A stretch of DNA of 50,103 nucleotides from Symbiodinium natans (taxonomy: Eukaryota; Sar; Dinophyceae; Suessiales; Symbiodiniaceae): NCBI GenBank assembly GCA_905221605.1, contig CAJNDS010002792.1:226372-276474 (forward strand), given 5' to 3'. The position numbers and the translations under genes were made by a program. Positions 40,801 through 48,398 of this stretch are shown here, piece after piece. Under the pieces are notes generated by a model, which saw only the letters and a program-made list of their open reading frames with translations, ran no database searches and had not been told where the DNA came from. Numbering within the stretch: position 1 is the stretch's first letter; the number at the start of each line of letters is the position of its first letter.

Positions 40801-43800
40801 AATTTCGGACGCAGCTTGCGAAAGCTCTGAACTGTCGCCACACGCATATTCGAACAACACATCCTTGCCTATGAGCGTTTGCACCTTTCTTTGGCGGACT
40901 CTTTCCCTGTTGACATCGACAAAGACTTGCGTCACACCGAGCTCGACCTTCGCAACAAGACCTTCTACAGCGGGCTCACTCGAAGGGTGGAGACCAACGC
41001 CTTCGGGGAGCTCAGCTGGAGGAACTGGCTCAGGGGGCTTGGACGTCAACGCAATCCTATCAGCCTTTATCAGGGCATCGAATCTTGCTCGGCATTTAGG
41101 ACTATGCTTCACGGAATCGAAAGTGCACGCTTTGCATCCTGGTGTGGCACCGAACTTAAGAATGCGTTCAAGCGTAATGTACTCTGCGCGCCTTCGAGGA
41201 GGATCAGCAGGGGACAGTGAGCTGAATGGTATGTCCAGCGCTGTGATAGCCTCAAGTTTGGGATCCTGGAACTCGCGAAGAGCAAGATCCGCCGCGGCCT
41301 TTAGCGGGAAGGTCTCAGTCTCTGGGACATGCACTTCCGCATATGGCACGGGGATCATGTCCCTATACCCAATCGACTTGGACTTGACGGCTTCATAGTC
41401 TAGCACCCAGATCACGTCACGATACACAAATCCGTGCTCAAACCTCCAACCTGCAAATAGTCCGGGAGCAGTTGTAGCTTCGAACTTATGCCTGCGGCTG
41501 GGGTCATGGATCCTGTAATGCACCAACTGTCCCAAGGGAAGCCTTGGGCCTTCGAATGGGGAACCAGTTGCAACCTCGAAACGCGACTTGTCTTTGCCCT
41601 GCCACGGTACAACTGTCAAAGTCTGCGCGGCAAACTGCACGGACACATGCCACAGATCTGGAACCACATGGAACCCAGCAGCCAAATGCACCGCGCGAGT
41701 CGATTCCTCGAGAGTTCTTATCTCTCTCTCAAGTTGGGCGTTGTGTGGAAATCTGTTTTCTAGGGTCGCTTCATGCACCCATCCTATTTGTGAGACGGCA
41801 GCTATTAACTCCTTTGCATCATCAGCCTTACACAACACGTTCGGGAGGTGCTTGTATCGGGCGCCTACAAAGGTAAGGAGGTTCTGAGCTGCTCTCTCAG
41901 CTGTGCGCGCACAGACAAAAGCTCGCAGTGCACCACTATATTCATCCCTGATGACATGGACTGCATGCTCACGCTTCGAAGGGATTATATAGTCTGTTGC
42001 AATCCTCTCGCCAAACTGTTCAACAGGAGGCAAGTCACCTCTGTCTTCGAGAGGCTCTGCACGCTTCTTGGTGACTCTTTGTCGATACATGCGGCTTCGC
42101 TGACATATCTCACAGTAGGGATTCTTAGGGATATGCGTCAACTTGTGTGCCATTGAAGAGGCCTCCTTGATGAGTTGCTTCTGACGTTCTGATGTCACGT
42201 CCTCTCCTGAGTCCGACCCAGAACCTGGCGGAATGGCAGGTGGAGGAAGTGGAGGTGGCGGGACCTCGGGTTCTACTGGAGCAGGAGGTTCCGGAGCCTT
42301 CGCTGCTTCAGCAGGTTTAGGAGCTTTTGCACCTTTGACCTTGTCCTTTGGACTTGGTTTAGCCTTTGGCTTTCTTGCTGAAGAGGACTTTGCCCTAGAC
42401 TTCAGCTCGTCATCAGAGTCAGGTGGAGGATCTCTAGACCCGGAGGCGGTCTTTGACGGCACCCCTGGATCCTGCAACAACTCAAGCAAGGTAGACTCCT
42501 CCGTGATATGCGGCGAGGGTCGATACGTGGTGTGCCGTGAAGGCTCTATGGTAGTGCGTGCAAGAGGCTTTGCCTTTCTAGCATCGCTCATGAAGCCAGG
42601 CATCGCAACAGTGGAAGGCGAGACGAATCTGACCTGTTCCCTGAAGATTGGAACATTTCCCTCAACTCTATCGGCACATATGGCGGATTCTTCAATGACC
42701 TGAACGTGTTCGACACTCGACAGGAACATCGGAAGCTTTCCTGGCAACCATACAAACGGCATAGACTTTGTCTCTACCAACTCACCAAGTGATTTTACAC
42801 TAGGGCAGTTGTCCAGGAGATATGCAGAATTGTTTCCTAGAATGGAACCCTCGAAGCCAAGCATGAGCCCTGAATCAACGACACCATTCCCTGTGGAAAA
42901 GGCACCCACAGCGTCTTCAGGAATGTCTTGTTCATTGAGGGCTTCACGACTCTCTAGGGATCTACCTGCACCACTATCAGCGATCCACTCGTGGTAGAAC
43001 CATCCCTGTTGCGGGTGCTGATGCTGAGATGCTACAAGCAACGGAGTGACAGTGGCGGGACAGGCAGGAGCGCAGATGTTGCTGAACACAGTAAACCACC
43101 CCGAAACGAACTGGAAGAACCTACTCAATCCTGAACGCTTCCAAAAGGTTGTCTTGCTCGGTGTGGAGGAACCATCGACCGAGGCACCCCGCGCCGTAGT
43201 GGGAAGCAGCAGGGCGACAGCTGCGGCAGAGCTCTTTGCCGTAGCGCTAGCTCCAGTAGTCTTTGACCCTGGGGCCTTGTTACCGGGAGAGGTCTCATGC
43301 GAAAACGGACAATTCTCACCCCGGTTACACGTTCCCTTTGGGAAGAACAGGCATGGTACGGTAGCTTTGGGGGCATTTCCTTTGCTTGGGGCTTTGCCTT
43401 CAGCTTTGGAGCCCTGGCCTTTACCGCCTGATTTCGCCTTTGGCTTGTTTGGTGTTTTCTGTGAATCTGCACCCTTACCACTCCCTTTACCCCCCTTTCC
43501 CTTGCCATCCTTGTCTTTCCCATCCTTCCCAGAACCTTTGGTCTTGGCCGGAGGGGCTGGATTGGCAGGAGTGGGCTTGTCCGGCTTATCGCGGGAACGC
43601 TCCTCTTTCTTTGGGGCGGGAGCAGCTTTGGCTTTGGGCTTGATGAGAGTGTCACGAATTGACTCTTCGTTTGCTTCTTCTCTCAGCTCATCTAGCAATT
43701 CGACAAGCTGCGACCACAACCACGCAAAGGTTCGCTTGTTGCTACCTGGATTGGAGTCTTTGATCTTGTCGACTGCTCTGGAAAGAAGCCTGCAGTGCTT

Positions 43801-45744
43801 GAGCTTGGAGTATAACCAGCTAAACAAGGTAGACTCAGCGGGCCATGCTTCGGGACTGAAACCGTTCAAACAAAACTCAACCTTTTCTCTAAAGGCTTGC
43901 AGTTGTTGTTGGCTGAAGCCTTCGAGCTGGATGGCTAAGAGTGTCTGCTGGGAGACTGTCGCCCCCCTGATCCGGTCTACCCGAAACCTTCGGCTGAGCA
44001 TTGCCAACAGCGCACGCCCGGAAGGCTGCACGCCTAACGCATGTGCTCGCTCGGTGAACGCCTGGGCAGCGACTCCGTAGTCTCCCTTGAGGTGTTTTGG
44101 ATCTGTAAGCTGTGCAGCCAGGAATGCATCAAGGCGGGGAAGGCCGTCAGACGTGACCTGCAGATTGCGCATCTGTCGGTCTCCTATGGCTGGATCAAGG
44201 GCGACCTGGAGCCATCTCAGTATCCTGGCGTTCCCACTCTTGTCTATGCTGCTGAACGATGTCAAAACGCCGTTCCTCCATGCTCGATATCCCGCGGCTG
44301 TCGAAGGAAGTGCAGGGATTTTCAGGTCTCGAAGATCTTTGTTGTGGTAAGTATCCTGCTCATAGTCTACTTCTTCTTCCCCCGGTGCATCGGTGACATC
44401 AATGATGGGGTCATCTTCCCTCTCCTCTTCCTCCTCACCTTCCTCGTGTTCGGACCCGATGTCGTAGTGCATCGGAGGGTCTGGGGGATGCACGACTGAA
44501 GGAGGTTTGGGAGTGGAGAAGACGTTGAAGGGATTGTCACTCGAAGAACCCTTCTTGGATCTAGACGGAGCCGGCAAACCAACACCGGTGAAAACTGGCA
44601 ACCTGGGTGCGCAGAAGCATCCAAACCGATTTGGAACAGGCGCAGCAGCCACACCAGCAGATCTTTGACCTTGAGTCGCTGAGACCTTTGGACTCTTATG
44701 CTTAGGGGAGGGTGTCCCGTTTCGGAGCCCCGAACCTTTCGCTTTGCTTTTAGGCTTGGATGCTTTGGGACTGACGATTTCTCGCAACTCCTTCATTGTC
44801 TCACCAACACTTGCAGCCAAGGCCTTGAGGGCTTCACTGATCTCCGTGCCATTTTGGTCCTGAGCCCTTGAGGCCTGCGACACTCGCTCTGCGTGAAGGT
44901 GGGACGTGTCGGCTTGGGACTGTTGTTGAGCTTTGATGCTTTGCGTCTCAGCTTGGATCATCGCAATCCGCTGCATCATTTCTTCCTGCTGCTCCTCAAG
45001 CTCACGATTCCTAGCCTGAAGTGAGGCAATGGTTTCGTTTGCTTGTGCAAGATGCTGACCGGCTTGTTCTGAAACACTCTGGACCTGTCTCTCAGCTTCA
45101 GCCCTAACGCGCTCTGCATACTCTTGTGCGTGCTGCATGGCTTCATGTTGAGCAGAAGTGACAGCGCTCTGAACATATGCCTGAGCCTCACTCTTTGCAA
45201 CCTGCACGTATGCCTGAGCTTCATGCTGAACGTTCTGGGCAAACACCTGAGCGTCCTGTTGAATGTTTTGTGCTTGCGCTTGTGCCAGCTGTGCAGCAGC
45301 AACGGCCTGAGAATGTGTTCGGGAATCAACCCCATGAAGATGCAATTCCTGACGACTCTGATGCAGGTGCAACTCTGGGGCAATGCGCTGAACATGCTGA
45401 TGCAAGTGCACATCCGGGGTGGTTGTCCCATCGCCCGGTGCAAGCGAAACAGGTTGACTTGCTGGTGCAGGACTTGCAACTTCACATGCATAAGCTGGCG
45501 GAGGCAACAAAGCTTGCATCCTAGCGGAGGAAGAGCGATTTCGGGAACTAGCTAAGGCATAGGGTTGAGAGGACCTTCCCCTTCCGGTTGAAACGGCTCT
45601 TACGGGAGTGGAATCACTACTGCTCTCTCCTACCCTTGCTTCTTGTGCCCTTACAGCACTGAGTGCCCGCGCCTGTTGTGTAGGCGGCGTGCTGGAAGTG
45701 GACACCTGGAGCGAGGAATCAGTAGTTTCGGGACTCATCGCCAT
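37855..45744 (-). CDS. Retrotransposon ORF2: Gag-Pol polyprotein with methyltransferase-like and 2OG-oxygenase-like domains
   Basis: 2629 aa from an ATG in ACCATGG context at 45744 to TAG. Domains in order: Ala/Gln-rich coiled coil (about 143-275); acidic linker; helical capsid-like region (about 480-700); K/G-rich tail; CCCH zinc finger C-x7-C-x5-C-x3-H (798-816); aspartic protease with DSGA at Asp923; Pro/Lys linker; integrase with H1200-x3-H-x6-C1211-x2-C and catalytic Asp1251, Asp1308, Glu1339; a C-x2-C-x6-H-x3-C motif (1537-1551); a cytosine-C5-methyltransferase-like region with LPCTEFSPWQ (Cys1689) and VEWP (Glu1742); reverse transcriptase (Asp1979 and YVDD at 2075-2078); RNase H (Asp2256, Glu2301, Asp2337); and a C-terminal domain with LHRDS (His2526, Asp2528), His2584 and Arg2596, the 2-oxoglutarate/Fe(II) oxygenase signature. 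About twice the length of a typical copia polyprotein (about 1400 aa). No internal stop or frameshift. Confidence 0.95.
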   Translation of the reverse strand: MAMSPETTDSSLQVSTSSTPPTQQARALSAVRAQEARVGESSSDSTPVRAVSTGRGRSSQPYALASSRNRSSSARMQALLPPPAYACEVASPAPASQPVSLAPGDGTTTPDVHLHQHVQRIAPELHLHQSRQELHLHGVDSRTHSQAVAAAQLAQAQAQNIQQDAQVFAQNVQHEAQAYVQVAKSEAQAYVQSAVTSAQHEAMQHAQEYAERVRAEAERQVQSVSEQAGQHLAQANETIASLQARNRELEEQQEEMMQRIAMIQAETQSIKAQQQSQADTSHLHAERVSQASRAQDQNGTEISEALKALAASVGETMKELREIVSPKASKPKSKAKGSGLRNGTPSPKHKSPKVSATQGQRSAGVAAAPVPNRFGCFCAPRLPVFTGVGLPAPSRSKKGSSSDNPFNVFSTPKPPSVVHPPDPPMHYDIGSEHEEGEEEEEREDDPIIDVTDAPGEEEVDYEQDTYHNKDLRDLKIPALPSTAAGYRAWRNGVLTSFSSIDKSGNARILRWLQVALDPAIGDRQMRNLQVTSDGLPRLDAFLAAQLTDPKHLKGDYGVAAQAFTERAHALGVQPSGRALLAMLSRRFRVDRIRGATVSQQTLLAIQLEGFSQQQLQAFREKVEFCLNGFSPEAWPAESTLFSWLYSKLKHCRLLSRAVDKIKDSNPGSNKRTFAWLWSQLVELLDELREEANEESIRDTLIKPKAKAAPAPKKEERSRDKPDKPTPANPAPPAKTKGSGKDGKDKDGKGKGGKGSGKGADSQKTPNKPKAKSGGKGQGSKAEGKAPSKGNAPKATVPCLFFPKGTCNRGENCPFSHETSPGNKAPGSKTTGASATAKSSAAAVALLLPTTARGASVDGSSTPSKTTFWKRSGLSRFFQFVSGWFTVFSNICAPACPATVTPLLVASQHQHPQQGWFYHEWIADSGAGRSLESREALNEQDIPEDAVGAFSTGNGVVDSGLMLGFEGSILGNNSAYLLDNCPSVKSLGELVETKSMPFVWLPGKLPMFLSSVEHVQVIEESAICADRVEGNVPIFREQVRFVSPSTVAMPGFMSDARKAKPLARTTIEPSRHTTYRPSPHITEESTLLELLQDPGVPSKTASGSRDPPPDSDDELKSRAKSSSARKPKAKPSPKDKVKGAKAPKPAEAAKAPEPPAPVEPEVPPPPLPPPAIPPGSGSDSGEDVTSERQKQLIKEASSMAHKLTHIPKNPYCEICQRSRMYRQRVTKKRAEPLEDRGDLPPVEQFGERIATDYIIPSKREHAVHVIRDEYSGALRAFVCARTAERAAQNLLTFVGARYKHLPNVLCKADDAKELIAAVSQIGWVHEATLENRFPHNAQLEREIRTLEESTRAVHLAAGFHVVPDLWHVSVQFAAQTLTVVPWQGKDKSRFEVATGSPFEGPRLPLGQLVHYRIHDPSRRHKFEATTAPGLFAGWRFEHGFVYRDVIWVLDYEAVKSKSIGYRDMIPVPYAEVHVPETETFPLKAAADLALREFQDPKLEAITALDIPFSSLSPADPPRRRAEYITLERILKFGATPGCKACTFDSVKHSPKCRARFDALIKADRIALTSKPPEPVPPAELPEGVGLHPSSEPAVEGLVAKVELGVTQVFVDVNRERVRQRKVQTLIGKDVLFEYACGDSSELSQAASEIGINSIRLCRSMIDLSNEEHVKQVQGQVEASPGCDVWLSLPCTEFSPWQNMNVHRHGAKYGKGLRNRQEKSKLMFLYARKVLATAIANHGRIAVEWPKGSGWWDLPEWKEFQDEHGLHKVSFDGCMAGVKGREHPIRKPWSVATNDLRLVQFLGQLQCDGSHQHEAAEGSQTKQTEAYPRELAHNIVEAWYPQRYHRHIPSMVTKNLTKREWKADPRGVAAVKKEAEGLRSNGTWDDLTVCLLSSLHADAKRQNRKLKIAELLTLCGIKHFELPEHEHKFKGRIVYRGDCIFDQFGNHVLFEDVATTPTSLVALNIALFFGCQDGNAVSLADAIQAFLQADLAEAGEPDTWVILPEELWLDTWHKAYPSGSKLVVRLKRSLYGHPLAGKLWQKHLASVLTSFGGIEMDLFPSNFIFQMGSHTLLLNVYVDDLTLSGAKHLHAQFWKRLRAHIKLEDECYIEASNARILGRGHRIQRGSDFTTLVLDMSAFAEQVVEAYCELADVPKAKLRNVTTPSLSEALMSDEDLQQPGTLSHVAAKVLMKALWLGRLARPDLCFIIGRLASRVAAWTKWEDKQLLRLISYLHGTTGLCLAATVNHHEAPQIHIFTDSDFASCPHSAKSTSGIYMTIGSTDFRFPLWWASKKQTSVARSTPEAEAIAMASAMFGEALNIQVMMEHLLGRAIDVVFHQDNETLLKVLATGYSAKLRHCNRVHRVNIASMSEQLESPQVTAVYCKSESQIANGLTKVIPPAEWPHTLAQFGLTASSDGPHLETAVAALAEANLAAEVFAGSCPKVPTCQHLVQLLTLLPHGPDKRGAPGHDSHVFSAGAFVLGGVFGLQTNTHKFQYATALICRFFRRYMPSHKFSSIIVQQGVVAGLHRDSNNAEGSKNLLVALNPTSGPILWVEDEEGTVQCPNDDSLWGHMLCNPALFNPRARHCTVLTGCEASERIVAIAFLIRNAERLSPSDRATLLSAGFNLPSIC

Positions 45745-45843
45745 GGTGCCAGGCAATAGAAACCCCAGGTTCCCCTGAAGGTCAGCACCTCTCTTTTAGC
45801 GTTTTACAGGGACCGCAGCCACAACAACACAGTGGGCACGAGA
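45745..45843 (-). other. Inter-ORF spacer with two in-frame stops
   Basis: ORF1 ends with TGA at 45844-45846 and an in-frame TAA follows at 45796-45798; ORF2's ATG at 45744 is in the same frame. Simple readthrough of one stop would not fuse the two proteins. The spacer could hold a trans-splicing acceptor or allow reinitiation. Confidence 0.75.
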
Positions 45844-47058
45844 TCAGTCAGCCACGTATTCGGCGATACCAAAATATTCGTGAACACCATACGCCTCGAC
45901 GTCCCGCACGATGTCTGATCTGTCATCCAAATGACACGCAAAGTGATCCGACCGCCGGTCCATCAAACGCTTAATGAAGGCTCCTTTTCCAGGACGGCCC
46001 GTTGGAGAGCTAGTGATGTAGACTGGCACGCCCGGAAGCTCCGAAGCCATCGACTGACGCGTTTCTTTGGCCCGTTCTGTCCCAGAGTAACTCGTGCAAA
46101 TAAACTTCAGCTTCACGTGGCTCGGACGCTCTGCGTTCAAACGGTCCAAAAAATCTCGGCTGTCCTGAAAGTGGATGTTGAGCACCCCGCTGAAATCCAA
46201 TGAAATCAGGACAGGGATGTCCTCACGCACTTCGACCACTTCCAAAGGTGCAACACGCGGCGCGGCAGAAGAAGAAGATGAGAGCGCCTGATTATGCTCT
46301 CTCCACTCTTCAGTAGTCCACCGGTTTATGGCTTCTCTATCTGAGTGTTGTCCCAATTCAACCTGTTCCCTGAACGAATCCGCTATGGTTGGATACTCTC
46401 TTTCGTCCAACTCCCAGTCCTGCGGTGGTCTGGACTCGGGCCGGGCCTTTGCTTTGGGACGATACACAAGAAGATCTGCTGCAGCCTCCGGTGCACGTGA
46501 CGGACCTGGTGTTCCGGGCAAGGTACTTGCCTTGGGAGGAACCGGGGTTCTATTACCCTTATGTTTAGGTCGTGCCCTAGGAGGTGCAGGGGTTCGATCA
46601 CCCTTATGTTTCGGTCGCGGTCTAGGAGGTACCGGAGTTTGGTCAGAACCCTCAACCAAGGAACGAGGCGGAGATCTGGAACGCACTGCGACAGGAGGAG
46701 TCCTCGGAGCCGGTATCTCAGGCTCCGGCGAAGGTGCCTGAAGCACTCCTCTGACCTCTTCCAGGGTATCCTCGACGAACGTAGCGTAAGGATGATATGG
46801 CAATGCCTCCGTGCCCTCGAGCTCTCTTTCTCGAGTTCGGACCAGCCGTATGGCCCCAGACTGCTGCTGAGTACCGATGAGAAGCTGCACCAGCGCACGG
46901 ATGACCACCAAGAGGACAGCTTTCCTCCGACGGAACTCAGACGAGCCTTTGACCGCAGGCGAGTTCGTGGCCCTGGAAAAAGCAGCAGTCACACGCTCCA
47001 CAAAGGACTCTTCAGAGGTCACGCGTTCCCACGCCTGCAAAAAATCGTTCCAACCCAT
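45844..47058 (-). CDS. Retrotransposon ORF1: proline/arginine-rich protein with C-terminal HAD-like domain
   Basis: 404 aa from the ATG at 47058, chosen because it sits in a strong context (ACCATGG); the frame is open farther upstream but begins only with TTG. The N-terminal third is helical. Residues about 140-175 hold near-perfect repeats of RTPxPPRxRPKHKG, a basic stretch that could bind nucleic acid. The last 120 residues resemble the haloacid dehalogenase (HAD) fold: LDFSGVL with Asp288 (motif I), FICTSYS with Thr322/Ser323 (motif II), Lys358 or Lys363 (motif III) and LDDRSDI with Asp378/Asp379 (motif IV). Motif I has Ser instead of the second Asp typical of phosphatases, so catalysis may differ or be lost. 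The stop is TGA. ORF2 follows after 99 bases in the same frame. The HAD assignment is inference from motif order and spacing. Confidence 0.8.
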   Translation of the reverse strand: MGWNDFLQAWERVTSEESFVERVTAAFSRATNSPAVKGSSEFRRRKAVLLVVIRALVQLLIGTQQQSGAIRLVRTRERELEGTEALPYHPYATFVEDTLEEVRGVLQAPSPEPEIPAPRTPPVAVRSRSPPRSLVEGSDQTPVPPRPRPKHKGDRTPAPPRARPKHKGNRTPVPPKASTLPGTPGPSRAPEAAADLLVYRPKAKARPESRPPQDWELDEREYPTIADSFREQVELGQHSDREAINRWTTEEWREHNQALSSSSSAAPRVAPLEVVEVREDIPVLISLDFSGVLNIHFQDSRDFLDRLNAERPSHVKLKFICTSYSGTERAKETRQSMASELPGVPVYITSSPTGRPGKGAFIKRLMDRRSDHFACHLDDRSDIVRDVEAYGVHEYFGIAEYVAD

Positions 47059-48226
47059 GGTACCAGAGACAATTGCACAGCCTGATTCGGGCGGCGACCC
47101 CTCTAAGCCTAATTCGGGCGGCGACCCCAACAAGCCTAGAAAGTGGCCAGAAGAATGTGTGCAGAGTGCCTGAGCTTGACTACCTTGCCGGGATTCCTCA
47201 GATGGGATATTGGGGCAATGCAGGTCTTTCAACTAACGACACGCACTCAACCGGCTGTCTGAGCCAATGCACACGGATGAGAGTGGGGAAGACCCGCGAC
47301 TCTCTTTGCTTTGACCCTGAAACCTCTTAGGGATTGGGACTTTGTCCGATGTTGCGTTCACAGTGCGTGGTCAAGCCGACGGCACTGTGGGTTTGCTGTT
47401 GGCGGAGTGATGGGCTTAGTCTCAACCCGAAGGGAGACCACAAACCACGCGAAGATCGAAGTCTGAACTGAACCTGCTGTTTGGGCAGTTCGAGGCGAAG
47501 CACACGGTGATGCAGTGATGCTTCGTCAGACGCCTAGGGTACCCACAAGGCCTAGCCTCCCTAAACCGTGCACGGGTTCACAGGAGAGGGTACAAAGGCA
47601 AGATGTTCAGGAATGTTTGAAGTGAAGTCCGAAAGTCAGAACCAACCAGGGCAAGAGGGGCGAGCACCTCGACACCGCAGCGGAGATGCGCAGCCACACG
47701 ATGTACCTGGATGTCACGGAAAGTATTGAGGCAATCTAGGGACCCACCTATCGTCGGCGTACGTTAAAGCACGGACAAGGACCCTAAGCTGCCAGTCAAA
47801 CGATACCTCTCTGTAGTGATTAGCAAGAAGATTACTCACGAACCTTCTCCACCAATTTAGCGGATGAGCAATCAACAAACGCGTGATGCGTTTCTCACGC
47901 AAGGCCTTAATGAAATGAACCCAAATGTGGAGGTGTGTTGCGTAATGCTCTTCCGGCTCAGTGCTTTGCATGCACGATCGAAGATTTCGAGATATGGAAT
48001 GCCACGTGGAAAGCCCAACGGTGGCTTGCAGGTGAAATGAATGCAATTGCTGAGCCTGGCTCTGGCTCGACACAATGCTGGATGTGAAGTATGAATGAGG
48101 CAGGGCCAGCGGCTCCTGTCGCGCAATTTCAAGCACACTCTCAAGGCAGGTGTGCGGTTATGGAGGGGGCACTATGGCGGCGCGCGGCTTTGCCTACGTT
48201 CCTACCAAAGTGACCACGTAGCTTGA
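47059..48226 (-). other. Retrotransposon 5' leader
   Basis: About 1.17 kb between the primer-binding site and the ORF1 ATG. I see no convincing coding region; small ORFs at 47714-48144 show no recognisable motif. Near the ORF1 start an 18-bp unit (AATTCGGGCGGCGACCCC on plus) occurs twice, at about 47084-47124. The reading frame remains open from 47232 to the ORF1 ATG, but without an ATG. A packaging signal would be expected here but cannot be recognised by eye. Confidence 0.6.
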
Positions 48227-48237
48227 GGCTGTTAACC
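48227..48237 (-). other. Putative primer-binding site, tRNA-Asn anticodon-arm type
   Basis: Directly inside the 5' LTR the plus strand reads GGCTGTTAACC, which equals positions 30-40 of eukaryotic tRNA-Asn(GUU) (anticodon stem, loop, stem) as I recall it. The sense RNA is therefore complementary to an internal tRNA segment, not to the CCA end. Copia of Drosophila and Ty5 of yeast use half-tRNA primers cut in the anticodon loop, giving a precedent. With the LTR's last T the site also reads TGG, so a conventional CCA-end tRNA cannot be excluded without the host tRNA set. Confidence 0.6.
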
Positions 48238-48393
48238 AGTTAAGTACAACAAAGGTACTTAAGACAAGGAAAGACGCACAACGGGCACGCCTATTTTCCT
48301 TGAGCCAAAATACAATCAGTCATCCGAATCTGCTCTCCTAACCCTACTTGGTATGTACAGCTAAACGGTGGTTTGCGGCCAGTTTAGTTAACT
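48238..48393 (-). repeat. 5' LTR (156 bp)
   Basis: Upstream LTR in the sense of transcription (minus strand). Identical base for base to the LTR at 37666-37821. Very short for an element over 10 kb. It carries AGTTAA/TTAACT termini and the internal motif ATTTTGGCTCAAG, which also supplies a TTTT box of the type described for dinoflagellate promoters. No conventional TATA box is apparent. Confidence 0.96.
48299..48311 (-). promoter_or_regulatory. Spliced-leader relic in 5' LTR
   Basis: The minus strand reads ATTTTGGCTCAAG, identical to the last 13 bases of the 22-nt dinoflagellate spliced leader as I remember it (ending CCATTTTGGCTCAAG). The match stops at the leader's 3' end, where trans-splicing would join it to an acceptor exon. 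It probably derives from reverse transcription of a trans-spliced element RNA. The upstream nine leader bases are not present. Confidence 0.72.
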
Positions 48394-48398
48394 TTTGC
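48394..48398. repeat. Target-site duplication TTTGC (right)
   Basis: Exact copy of the TTTGC at the left border, immediately outside the right LTR. Confidence 0.9.

Larger units (their letters stand above)
37666..48393 (-). mobile_element. Complete Ty1/copia-order LTR retrotransposon, 10.7 kb
   Basis: Two identical 156-bp LTRs (37666-37821 and 48238-48393) bracket a coding region read on the minus strand. Each LTR begins AGTTAA and ends TTAACT, a perfect 6-bp terminal inverted repeat. The element is flanked by the 5-bp duplication TTTGC. A polypurine tract abuts the downstream LTR and a putative primer-binding site abuts the upstream LTR. Domain order in ORF2 (protease, integrase, reverse transcriptase, RNase H) is that of Ty1/copia; Ty3 would have integrase last. 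All recognisable catalytic motifs are intact, both ORFs are open, and the LTRs are identical, so the copy looks young and possibly autonomous. Unusual cargo: a HAD-like ORF1 domain, a methyltransferase-like domain between integrase and RT, and an oxygenase-like domain at the C terminus. No TTTAGGG array lies inside it, unlike the surrounding DNA. Confidence 0.96.

Noticed and set aside
40739-41398. 219-codon plus-strand ORF
   Set aside because: Antisense to the segment between integrase and the methyltransferase-like domain of ORF2; no recognisable motif.
42233-42703. 156-codon glycine/serine-rich plus-strand ORF
   Set aside because: Antisense shadow of the Pro-rich linker in ORF2.
43046-44080. 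344-codon plus-strand ORF inside the retroelement
   Set aside because: It is the reverse complement of the Lys/Gly/Ala-rich Gag segment of ORF2, which is biased against antisense stops. No domain is visible.
47714-48144. ORFs of 90 and 140 codons in the retroelement leader
   Set aside because: No motif, no strong start context, overlapping each other in different frames.
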